A DNA stretch of 64,000 nt from CAMFLJ01 sp965279255 (GTDB taxonomy: Bacteria; Actinomycetota; Acidimicrobiia; Acidimicrobiales; Acidimicrobilacustridaceae), in NCBI GenBank assembly GCA_965279255.1, contig OZ257146.1:3100001-3164000 (forward strand). The letters run 5' to 3'. The position numbers and the translations under genes are program-made. Of the stretch, positions 34,273-42,065 are shown piece after piece; the stretch's first letter is position 1; each line of letters opens with the position of its first letter. A model generated the notes under the pieces. It ran no database searches, was not told the origin of the DNA, and worked only from the letters and a program-made list of their open reading frames with translations.

Positions 34273-34278
34273 TACGTT
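34273..34278 (+). promoter_or_regulatory. -10-like element of the MFS gene (leaderless)
   Basis: TACGTT ends 6 nt before GTG 34285. It supports that start and a leaderless transcript. Confidence 0.4.
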
Positions 34279-34284
34279 TGCGGG

Positions 34285-35931
34285 GTGAGCGAAGGAGGCA
34301 CGGCAGGAGCGGCGACGCCGACGCGGATGACCGCCGTGCAGCGGGGCACGCTGCTGGCCACCGGCCTCGGCCTGTTCATGATCTTCCTCGACGCCCTGAT
34401 CGTGAACGTCGCCCTGCCCGACATCCGACGCGACCTCGGTGGGGGCGAGTCGAGCCTGCAGTGGGTGGTCACGGCGTACAGCGTGGGCATGGCCGTCTCG
34501 ATGATGACCTGGGCCAGCACCGCGGACCGATGGGGCCGGCGACGCGTGTACGTCGGTGGCCTGGCCGTGTTCACCCTCGCCTCCATCGCCTGCGGGCTGG
34601 CGCCGAACGCGCTGTTCCTCGACGGGTCCCGGGCGGTGCAGGGCCTCGCCGCGGCGGCGGTCAACGTCACCTCGCTGGCCCTCCTCAGCGCCGCCTTCGA
34701 CGACCGGGCGGCCAAGGCGCGGGCCATCGGCATCTGGTCGGCGATCGCCGCCACGGGGGTGGCGGTCGGCCCGACCCTCGGCGGGGTGCTGGCCGAGAGC
34801 TTCGGATGGCGCAGCGTGTTCTTCGTCAACGCACCGTTCGGGGTCGGCGCCCTCGTGCTGACCGCCCTCTACGTCGCCGAGTCACGCGATTCGAAGGTGC
34901 GCAGCTTCGACCTCCTCGGCCAGGTGCTCTTCGTCGTGGCCATCGGTGGGTTCGCGTTCGGGGTGATCGAGGCACCGCAGCGGGGGTGGACGAGCGCACC
35001 GATCGTCCTGGCGTGGGTCGCGCTGGTCGTGGGGGGCGGGGGCTTCGTCGTGCACGAGCTCCGGGCCCGCGAGCCGATGATGGACCTCCGGCTCTTCGCC
35101 CGGCCCCGCTACGCCCTGGCCAACGCCACGGTCTTCGTCGGGCTCTTCACCGTCTACGGGATGCTGTTGGTCGTCAACCAGTGGTGGCAGGGCGTGCGGG
35201 GTCACACCGTGCTCGTCACCGGCATGCTGCTCGTGCCGCTGGCCGTGCTCGAGATGATCTTCTCCCCGTTGGCCGGCCGGTGGGCGCCCCGGTTCGGGGC
35301 CCGGCGGCTGCTCGTCGTGGGCCTCGGCGTGCTGGTCCTCGGGCTCGTGGTCCAGATCGCCGGCATCTCCCTCCCCGGTCCGTTCGTGGTCATCGGGGTG
35401 GCCCTGATGGGGGTGGGCCAGGCGCTCGCCATCACCCCGGCGACCAACGTCGCCATGGCCGCGGTGCCCGAGGACCGCGCCGGCATGGCCTCGGGCATCC
35501 TCGGGGCCCAGCGGGCCATCGGCTCGACCGCCGGCTACGCGGTGCTCGGCTCGGTGCTGGCCGCCTGGCTCACCGCGACGCTCGGGGTCTCGTTGCGGCC
35601 GGCGATCCCCGAGCGCCTCGAGCGGGAGGCGGTGGTGGAGGCGGTGGCCCAGAGCGCCAACCCGCGGGCCCACGCTGCCGAGATCGTGGTCCCCGACACC
35701 CAGCTCGAGACGCTCGAGGCACCCCGGGCCGAGATCCGCTCGGTGGTCGAGGACGACTTCTCCCACGGCGTACAGATCGCGCTCGGGGGCGCGGCCGCGC
35801 TGGTGCTGGTCGTGATGGTCCTCGACTGGCGGTTCATGGGCGCCGACCCGCCGCGGGAAGACCCGTCCACCGGCGCCGCCCCGGTCAGGCGGGGTGGGGC
35901 GACGGGCGGAACGGGTCGACCGGCAGGGTGA
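34285..35931 (+). CDS. DHA2 family MFS drug transporter
   Basis: A 548-residue, probably 14-helix proton antiporter of the DHA2 (EmrB/QacA) type: FLDALIVNVALPDIRRDL in helix 1 (motif D1), DRWGRRRVYVGG, and GPTLGGVLAESFGWR (motif C). It exports hydrophobic compounds. GTG 34285 is chosen over ATG 34327 because of the -10-like TACGTT just upstream. Its 3' end overlaps the convergent gene by 47 bp (35885-35931). Confidence 0.9.
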   Translation: MSEGGTAGAATPTRMTAVQRGTLLATGLGLFMIFLDALIVNVALPDIRRDLGGGESSLQWVVTAYSVGMAVSMMTWASTADRWGRRRVYVGGLAVFTLASIACGLAPNALFLDGSRAVQGLAAAAVNVTSLALLSAAFDDRAAKARAIGIWSAIAATGVAVGPTLGGVLAESFGWRSVFFVNAPFGVGALVLTALYVAESRDSKVRSFDLLGQVLFVVAIGGFAFGVIEAPQRGWTSAPIVLAWVALVVGGGGFVVHELRAREPMMDLRLFARPRYALANATVFVGLFTVYGMLLVVNQWWQGVRGHTVLVTGMLLVPLAVLEMIFSPLAGRWAPRFGARRLLVVGLGVLVLGLVVQIAGISLPGPFVVIGVALMGVGQALAITPATNVAMAAVPEDRAGMASGILGAQRAIGSTAGYAVLGSVLAAWLTATLGVSLRPAIPERLEREAVVEAVAQSANPRAHAAEIVVPDTQLETLEAPRAEIRSVVEDDFSHGVQIALGGAAALVLVVMVLDWRFMGADPPREDPSTGAAPVRRGGATGGTGRPAG

Positions 35932-36973
35932 GGGGCAGGTCGAGCGACGACACCAGGCCGGGGCCGGCGTCGCACACGGTCGGCACGGCGTTCACGATGC
36001 GCATGGCGGTGGCGACCATGCCCTCGGCCGAGCTGGTGCCGGGCTGCCCGAAGACCAGCTCGCACTGGTACGAGGGCGAGCCCTCGACCACGATCCGGTA
36101 GGTGCCGTCGCGCTCGGCGGTGGGCCACTCGGGGGCGAGGTCGGCGGCCATCCGGTTGACGTGCTCGATCACGATGGCGTCCTCGCCGTCGACCACGCCG
36201 ATCGTCTCGAAGCGCACCGCGCCCACGGTGCCGGCCTCGATCACGCCGCTGGCGACCTCGAGGCGGCGCGGCGTGGGGAGCACCTCGTAGGTCTCCCGGA
36301 TGCGGTCGAGGGTGACCCCGAGGGCGTCGGCCACCATCATCACCGGGCCGGCCCACGTCCCGGACTGCACGCCCGGCATCGCCATGATCGGCTGGTGGTC
36401 GAGCGGCTTCCCGAAGCCGAAGACCTCGTGCATCATGAACGCGACCGGGTACTCGTCGTAGAGGAAGAGCTCCTGGGTGCGCACCGACGTGATCGTGTCG
36501 TTGAGCGTGAGCAGGGCGAGGGGCAGCTCGTCGGCGGCGAAGCCCGGCTCGACCCCCGAGGCGTAGAGCGTGGCCCCGCCGTCGACGGCGGCAGCGGTGA
36601 GGCGCTCGACCGCGGCCTGGTCGCCGTAACCGGCGGGGTAGACGAGCCCGGCCGACGAGACGGTCACCACGTTCACGCCGGCCCGCAGCATCCGCTCGTA
36701 GTCGGGCACCGCGACGGCGTCGAGGTCGGGGCCGCTGGCGGCGTAGATCACGCAGTCGGGCTCGAGCGCCAGCAGGGCATCGACGTCGCCGGTGGCGGTC
36801 ACGCCGATCTCGCCGATGCCGGCGAGGGTGCCCGCGTCCTGCCCGACCTTGTCGGGGCTGTGCACCCACACCCCGACCAGCTCGAGGTCGGGTCGGGCGT
36901 GCACGGACCGCACCGAGATCGACCCGATCCAACCGGTGCCCCACACCACGACCCTGCGCACGCTGTCGCTCAC
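35885..36973 (-). CDS. DapB-like NAD(P)H-dependent oxidoreductase
   Basis: A 362-residue protein with an N-terminal Rossmann domain of the dihydrodipicolinate-reductase type (RVVVWGTGWIGSISVRSV, LVGVWVHSPDKVGQDAG, VIYAAS). Its C-terminal domain differs from DapB. The group is common in steroid- and hydrocarbon-degrading actinobacteria, with unknown substrates. GTG 36973 follows a GAGGGGGA stretch; TAAGGT (37023-37018) upstream is a -10 candidate. The tail overlaps the MFS gene. Confidence 0.85.
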   Translation of the reverse strand: MSDSVRRVVVWGTGWIGSISVRSVHARPDLELVGVWVHSPDKVGQDAGTLAGIGEIGVTATGDVDALLALEPDCVIYAASGPDLDAVAVPDYERMLRAGVNVVTVSSAGLVYPAGYGDQAAVERLTAAAVDGGATLYASGVEPGFAADELPLALLTLNDTITSVRTQELFLYDEYPVAFMMHEVFGFGKPLDHQPIMAMPGVQSGTWAGPVMMVADALGVTLDRIRETYEVLPTPRRLEVASGVIEAGTVGAVRFETIGVVDGEDAIVIEHVNRMAADLAPEWPTAERDGTYRIVVEGSPSYQCELVFGQPGTSSAEGMVATAMRIVNAVPTVCDAGPGLVSSLDLPLTLPVDPFRPSPHPA

Positions 36974-37100
36974 CCTGTCCCCCTCGGTCCCCGCAGCGCT
37001 GCGCGCGCCGCCCGACGACCTTAGGCAGCCCGGGCCCCGGCGCGGCGGGGGCCCGGGCTGTGGCAGCCTCGATCCCTCACGACGACTTGGGGGGTCCCTC

Positions 37101-38252
37101 GTGCTCACACCGCTCGACGACACGCTGCGCCACGTCCTGCCGACGACCTTCGACCACGCCGGCACCAGCGATCCGCGGTTCTTCGACCGCTACTGGTTCG
37201 CCATCTACGACCCGGCGGGCACCGACCTCGCCATCAACACCGGCATGTGCTCCTACCTGAACATGAACGTGATCGACGGCTATGCCGCGGTGATCAGCAA
37301 CGGGAAGCAGCACAACGTGCGGGTCGCCGGTGCGCTGCGGCCCCAGCTGTTCGACTCGCCGGCCGAGGTCACGAGCGTCGGCCCGCTCCGCGCCGAGGTG
37401 ATCGAACCGTTCCGCCGCCTCCGGCTCTCGCTCGACGGCGGCCGCGACGACGGCATGGCCTTCGACCTCGAGTGGACCGCGACCCTCGACCCCCACGAGG
37501 AGGACCAGCACTTCAGCCGGGTCCGGGGCCGGGTCAACCAGGACTACCGCCGCTACAACCAGTCGGGGCGGGTCAACGGCTGGGTCGAGCTCGACGGCGA
37601 GCGCACCGAGGTCCGTGACTGGTGGGGCGGGCGCGACCACTCGTGGGGCGTGCGCACCGACATCGCCGGCGGCGAGCCGGTCACCGGCCCCGAGGAGCCC
37701 CGCAACGGGCGCACCGGCTTCCTCTGGACGTGGCTCATCTTCGGCACCGAGGACGCCGGCGGCTACGTCCAGCTCCAGGAGCTGCCCGACGGCTCGGCGA
37801 TCCACTCCGAGGGGATGATCCGCTGGGCCGACGGCGCCAGGGTCACCTCCACCGAGGTCAGCCTCGACTTCGACGTGCTGCCCGGCACCCGCCGCTTCGC
37901 CGACGCCACCTGGACGCTCCACCGGGCGTCGGGGCCAGGCGCCGGTGACTGGAAGCTGCGGGTGCGACCCATCAGCCGGTCGCTGTCGATGCTCGGCCTC
38001 GGCTACTCGATGGGCTACGCCGACGGCCGTGGCTTCGGCGTGTGGCGCGGCGAGGAGCACGTCGAGCACGACGTGTTCGACGTCTCCCACGACGAGGACG
38101 TCGTGCTGCCCGACGGCACCGTCGACCGGCCCTACCACCGCGACTGCGCGGTGCTGGTCGAGGTCACCGCACCCGACGGCACCGTCACCACGGGAGCGGG
38201 CCACGCCGCCATCCTGCCCACGGGTGAGCTGCCGCTGCGGGGGCTGGTCTGA
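37101..38252 (+). CDS. CrtC/AttH-like beta-barrel protein (DUF7064/7065 type)
   Basis: A 383-residue protein with no catalytic motif I recognise. It has a lipocalin-like pattern with the conserved WWGGRDHSWGVR segment (about 175-186) found in hydroxyneurosporene-dehydratase (CrtC) and tocopherol-cyclase-like families. It starts LTPLDDTLRH and has FFDRYWF near residue 31. A paralogue with the same start and a DRSWGTR motif is at 60207-61325. The kinase-like gene begins 3 nt after its stop. A role in binding or modifying a hydrophobic compound is inferred only. Confidence 0.75.
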   Translation: MLTPLDDTLRHVLPTTFDHAGTSDPRFFDRYWFAIYDPAGTDLAINTGMCSYLNMNVIDGYAAVISNGKQHNVRVAGALRPQLFDSPAEVTSVGPLRAEVIEPFRRLRLSLDGGRDDGMAFDLEWTATLDPHEEDQHFSRVRGRVNQDYRRYNQSGRVNGWVELDGERTEVRDWWGGRDHSWGVRTDIAGGEPVTGPEEPRNGRTGFLWTWLIFGTEDAGGYVQLQELPDGSAIHSEGMIRWADGARVTSTEVSLDFDVLPGTRRFADATWTLHRASGPGAGDWKLRVRPISRSLSMLGLGYSMGYADGRGFGVWRGEEHVEHDVFDVSHDEDVVLPDGTVDRPYHRDCAVLVEVTAPDGTVTTGAGHAAILPTGELPLRGLV

Positions 38253-38255
38253 GCC

Positions 38256-39329
38256 GTGGCCGAGAGCAGCCTCACCACCCCTGAGCGCCTGGCGCTCCTG
38301 CTCGGCTGGCTCGCCGGGCAGCTCGGGGCCGACGACCTCCGCCTGCTGGAGGAGCCCCGGCCGGCCTCCAACGGCTCGTCGAACGAGACGGCGATGCTGC
38401 GGTGCGGGTGGACCGATGCCGACGGCCGACCGGTCGAACGGGGGCTCGTCGCCCGCACCGCGCCCCGGGCCGAGGGACTGTTCCTCACCTACGACCTCCG
38501 CAAGCAGTACCTCACCATGGCGGCGCTGGCCGACACCGACGTCCCCGTGCCGGGGCTGGTCGGCTTCGGTGGTGCCGAGGTGCTGGGCGAGGAGTTCTAC
38601 GTGATGGAAGCCGCGCCCGGTGAGGCGCCGCCCGACCTCCCGCCCTACACGACGACGGGCTGGCTCCTCGAGGCCGACCCGGCCGACCAGCGCCGCGCCC
38701 ACGACCTCACCCTCGAGGTGATGGCCCGCATCCACCGCCTCGACGTCAGCCGGCTCGACCTCGGCGTCCTGGCGCCGGCCGGCGGCCGCGGGCTCGACGC
38801 CCAGCTCGACGACACCGAGCGCTGGTACCGCTGGGCCGCCGGCGACCGACCTCAGCCCACCATGGCGGCGGTGCTGGGATGGCTGCGGGCGAACGTCCCC
38901 GCCGACCTGCCCGCCGAGGGCCTCAACTGGGGCGACGCCCGCTTCGGCAACGTGCTCTACGAGGACTTCGAGCCGGTCTGCGTGCTCGACTGGGAGATGG
39001 CCGCCCTCGGCCCGGCCGAGGTCGACATGGGCTGGTGGTGGTTCATGAACCGCTTCTACACCGAGGGCACCGGCGTGGCGCCTCTGCCCGGCTTCCCGTC
39101 GGAGGCCGAGGCCCGGGCCCACTACGAGGCGGCGCTCGGCCGACCCCTGCGCGACATGCAGTTCTACGAGGTGCTGGCCGGGTTCCGCTTCGGGATCATC
39201 TTCATCCGGGCGGCCGCCCTCATGCGCACCGCGGCGCCCGACGACGACGGCACCTTCGAGCGCATCAACCCGGTGACCACCATGCTCGCCGCCGCCCTCG
39301 GGCTCCCCGACCCCGCGTCCCTCGGCTGA
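38256..39329 (+). CDS. phosphotransferase family protein (APH fold)
   Basis: A 357-residue aminoglycoside-phosphotransferase-fold protein with NWGDARFGNVLYEDFEP (catalytic loop; HGD of the family is WGD here) and VLDWEMAALGP (metal Asp). Related proteins sit beside acyl-CoA dehydrogenases in many actinobacteria and are thought to phosphorylate hydroxyacyl substrates. GTG 38256 follows the CrtC-like stop by 3 nt, so the two are co-translated. The substrate is unknown. Confidence 0.88.
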   Translation: MAESSLTTPERLALLLGWLAGQLGADDLRLLEEPRPASNGSSNETAMLRCGWTDADGRPVERGLVARTAPRAEGLFLTYDLRKQYLTMAALADTDVPVPGLVGFGGAEVLGEEFYVMEAAPGEAPPDLPPYTTTGWLLEADPADQRRAHDLTLEVMARIHRLDVSRLDLGVLAPAGGRGLDAQLDDTERWYRWAAGDRPQPTMAAVLGWLRANVPADLPAEGLNWGDARFGNVLYEDFEPVCVLDWEMAALGPAEVDMGWWWFMNRFYTEGTGVAPLPGFPSEAEARAHYEAALGRPLRDMQFYEVLAGFRFGIIFIRAAALMRTAAPDDDGTFERINPVTTMLAAALGLPDPASLG

Positions 39330-39351
39330 GCGGCGGCGGAGCCGCTCCGGG

Positions 39352-39978
39352 TCAGTTGACCGCGACGGGCGCCCACGCGATGGCCACCGCGTTCGGGTCC
39401 TCCGGCAGGACCTTGCCCGGCAGGCGACTGCCCGGGAACACCAGCGGGAGGTGCTTCACCGGCAGCGGCAGCCCCACCTGCACCTGGTAGGGGGTTCCCC
39501 CGGGCGGGATCACGGTGAGCACGAAGGCGTGGATCTCGTCGCCCTCGTGGCTTCGCAGGCCGACCGGCTGGTTCTGGGTGATGACCACCTCGCAATCGGC
39601 ACCCCGATCCATGATGTCGGCCCGGCCGGTGCCCGGCGCCGGTGCCGGCATCCGCACCGACGGCGCCGGCGAGTCGAAGTCGATCTGGATCCGGCTGCGG
39701 TCGGCGGGATCGACCTTCACGCACACCGCACCAGCGGTCGAGAGGCGGGCGAGAGCGATCTCGTGCACCCGCTGACGGGCGGTCGCGGAGTAGGGCTGCT
39801 CACCATCGAGGCGCACCTCGACGGTGAAGGTGCAGACCCGGTACTGGTCGACGCCGATGGTGACCTGGGTGCCGTTGAGGGCGACGTCCTGGATCGCACC
39901 CCACGCGGGGATCCCGTTGGCGAGCAACTCGCCGTCGGTGCTGCCGATCGCGTCCTTGAGCTTCTTGAAGAGTGCCAT
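39352..39978 (-). CDS. two-module hypothetical protein
   Basis: A 208-residue protein with no recognised family. A short charged start (MALFKKLKDAIGS) is followed by two similar beta-rich halves (about 20-102 and 128-205). Each has a pPYxxxxR/L-type centre and ends in a VxPxDxxxxxIxxD/W-type strand (VKVDPADRSRIQIDFD; VLPEDPNAVAIAW). No signal peptide. It appears to be an internal duplication of an Ig-like fold. It is isolated between the kinase-fold gene and the SnoaL-like gene. Confidence 0.75.
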   Translation of the reverse strand: MALFKKLKDAIGSTDGELLANGIPAWGAIQDVALNGTQVTIGVDQYRVCTFTVEVRLDGEQPYSATARQRVHEIALARLSTAGAVCVKVDPADRSRIQIDFDSPAPSVRMPAPAPGTGRADIMDRGADCEVVITQNQPVGLRSHEGDEIHAFVLTVIPPGGTPYQVQVGLPLPVKHLPLVFPGSRLPGKVLPEDPNAVAIAWAPVAVN

Positions 39979-40053
39979 GGGTGCAGCATCGGCGAGGACC
40001 CGGAGGTGGACATGAGCAACCGATGCTCATCGATGCGACGCGGGTTGCCCGGG

Positions 40054-40059
40054 CCCTAC
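40054..40059 (+). promoter_or_regulatory. -10-like hexamer of the SnoaL-like gene
   Basis: TACGGT lies about 51 nt before GTG 40111; no clear -35. Confidence 0.3.
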
Positions 40060-40110
40060 GGTTGGCGGGTCCGACCACGAGCGTCGGGACGCGACCAGGG
40101 GGACGACGAC

Positions 40111-40629
40111 GTGAGCGACGACGACGCGCTGCAGGAGCTGCTCGCCAAGCAGGCCATCACCGAGGTGCTGCACCGCTACTGCCGTGGCCTCGACCGCATG
40201 GACCGCGACATGGCCGAGTCGGTCTGGCACCCCGGCGGCACCGCGGACTACGGGCCCATGTTCCAGGGGACCGGCAGCGGCTTCCTCGACTGGGTCTGGG
40301 GTGCGCACGCGGGCATGGCCCGGCACTCGCACATGGTGAGCAACGCCCTCATCGAGGTCGACGTCGCCGCCGGCACCGCCGTCAGCGAGACCTACATCTC
40401 GGTGTGGCTGCGCACCCCGCCCCACGACGACGTCGTGCTCGACCTGTTCGGACGGGGCCGCTACGTCGACCGCTGGTCGCACCGCGACGGCGTGTGGGCC
40501 ATCGACCATCGTCGCTACATCGACGACCTCCAGCGGATGCAGGAGAGCCGGGCCTCGAGCGTCACCGACGGCAGCACCGCCACCGGCCGCCGCGACCGCA
40601 CCGACCCGTCGTTCGAGGTCTTCGACTGA
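40111..40629 (+). CDS. nuclear transport factor 2 family protein (SnoaL-like)
   Basis: A 172-residue cone-fold protein. LLAKQAITEVLHRYCRGLDR (helix start), then HSHMVSNALIEVD and VWAIDHRRYIDD match the SnoaL_4 pattern of small isomerases, dehydratases and hydrolases. GTG 40111 has a GGGGGA ribosome site. The likely substrate is a cyclic lipid-like compound given neighbouring genes, but this is inference. Confidence 0.85.
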   Translation: MSDDDALQELLAKQAITEVLHRYCRGLDRMDRDMAESVWHPGGTADYGPMFQGTGSGFLDWVWGAHAGMARHSHMVSNALIEVDVAAGTAVSETYISVWLRTPPHDDVVLDLFGRGRYVDRWSHRDGVWAIDHRRYIDDLQRMQESRASSVTDGSTATGRRDRTDPSFEVFD

Positions 40630-40641
40630 CCTACGGCGCCG

Positions 40642-41319
40642 TCAGCTCGACGGGGCGAGCGGCTCGGCCTCGGGGGCGTCGAACACGCCCCGGGCCTGCA
40701 GCACGCCGATGAGCACCTCGCCGAGGTCACGGGTCATGCGGTCGCACTCGCTCGCCGCGGTGGCGGCGTCGCCGACCGCGATGGCCGCGGCGATGACCCC
40801 CACCCCCGCGCGCTCACGGTCCATGGCCCCGGGGACCTCGGCGAAGAAGTTGCCGGGGTAGAGGTTCGCCGTCACCCTCGTCATCGAGGTCAGCCGCGGC
40901 GCGGCGGCGGCCCGCTCGAGGGCGTCGACGTAGGCGTAGGTGAGGCGGTTGAAGACCGCAGGGTCGTCGGGCGAGTCGACCACGGCGGCTGCGGCGTCGA
41001 GCAGGCGCTGCACCGACTCGGGGTCGGCCCGCTCGACCGCCCGGGTGGCCATCAGGCCCACGATGGCACCGTGGACCTCGAAGTGGTCGCGCACGAAGTC
41101 GACGTCGAGGCCCGTGACGTAGGCGCCGCGGTGGGGCTCGACGGTGACCCAGCCCTCGCGCTCGAGCGCCACCAGGGCCTCGCGCACGGGGATGCGGCTG
41201 ACGCCGAGCGCCGATGCGATCTCGTCCTGGCGGATGCGCTCGCCGGGCCGGTACTCGCCGGTCGTGACCGCCCGACGGATGTGGGTGGCCACCATCTCGC
41301 CGCTGCTCGGCCGGTCCAT
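40642..41319 (-). CDS. GntR family transcriptional regulator (FCD)
   Basis: A 225-residue FadR-type regulator: winged helix (about 5-72) with RIRQDEIASALGVSRIPVRE and an all-helical FCD ligand domain. ATG 41319 lies 7 nt after the stop of a paralogue of identical length upstream. Both follow an acyl-CoA synthetase gene on the same strand. It probably senses an acyl or carboxylic acid effector. Confidence 0.92.
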   Translation of the reverse strand: MDRPSSGEMVATHIRRAVTTGEYRPGERIRQDEIASALGVSRIPVREALVALEREGWVTVEPHRGAYVTGLDVDFVRDHFEVHGAIVGLMATRAVERADPESVQRLLDAAAAVVDSPDDPAVFNRLTYAYVDALERAAAAPRLTSMTRVTANLYPGNFFAEVPGAMDRERAGVGVIAAAIAVGDAATAASECDRMTRDLGEVLIGVLQARGVFDAPEAEPLAPSS

Positions 41320-41326
41320 GGCGACG

Positions 41327-42004
41327 TCAGGACCCCGCCGGTGCGCCTGCCGGCTGCGCCGGGGCGAAGATGCCGCGGGCCTCGAGCAGGGCGACGACCG
41401 CCTCGCCCTGGCTCCGGAGAAGGCTGCGGAACTCGGCCGACGCCCGCTCGGGATCACGCTCGGCGATGGCCTCGCTCACGCAGGCCACGCCCCGTCGCTG
41501 GGTGTCGATGGCGCCGGGGATCTCCCGGAAGAAGTTGCCGGGCACCAGGCTCGTCATCACCCGGGCCATCGAGGTGAGGCGGGGCGCCCGGGCGACCTCT
41601 TCGAGGGTGACCAGGAACGCCCGGTTGCGGTCGTTGAACGCCTTGGGGTCGTCTCCGGCGGCCGCGACCGTGGCGGCGTCGGCCAGCACCCGTTCGAGCC
41701 CGGCGTCGTCGGCGCGCTCGGAGACCCGGGCCGCGAGCAGGCCGAACACCAGCCCGTAGAGCTCGTAGTGGTCACGCACGTAGTCGGCGTCGATGCCCCG
41801 CACGAAGGCGCCGCGATGGGGCTCGACGGTGACCCAGCCCTCGCGGTCGAGGGCGATGATGGCCTCGCGGACCGGGATGCGGCTGACCCCGAGCTCGGCC
41901 GCGATCTCGTCCTGGCGCACGCGGTCGCCCGGCTTGTACTCGCCGTCGAACACCATGCGACGCAGATGGGCGGCCACCAGCTCGCCACTGCTCCGACGGA
42001 TCAT
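41327..42004 (-). CDS. GntR family transcriptional regulator (FCD), paralogue
   Basis: A 225-residue FadR-type regulator, aligned end to end with the next gene: RVRQDEIAAELGVSRIPVRE, EGWVTVEPHRGAFV, APRLTSMARV and PGNFFREIPGA recur in both. TAAGCT (42016-42011) 6 nt before ATG 42004 suggests a leaderless transcript separate from the ligase. It is a tandem duplication product; the two may heterodimerise or have split specificity. Confidence 0.92.
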   Translation of the reverse strand: MIRRSSGELVAAHLRRMVFDGEYKPGDRVRQDEIAAELGVSRIPVREAIIALDREGWVTVEPHRGAFVRGIDADYVRDHYELYGLVFGLLAARVSERADDAGLERVLADAATVAAAGDDPKAFNDRNRAFLVTLEEVARAPRLTSMARVMTSLVPGNFFREIPGAIDTQRRGVACVSEAIAERDPERASAEFRSLLRSQGEAVVALLEARGIFAPAQPAGAPAGS

Positions 42005-42010
42005 CGGGCC

Positions 42011-42016
42011 AGCTTA
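42011..42016 (-). promoter_or_regulatory. -10-like element of the GntR pair (leaderless)
   Basis: TAAGCT on the minus strand ends 6 nt before ATG 42004. Confidence 0.35.
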
Positions 42017-42065
42017 GGTACCGGGCCGAGCCCCACCGGCCACACGGCCCTACGGGTTGAACGCC

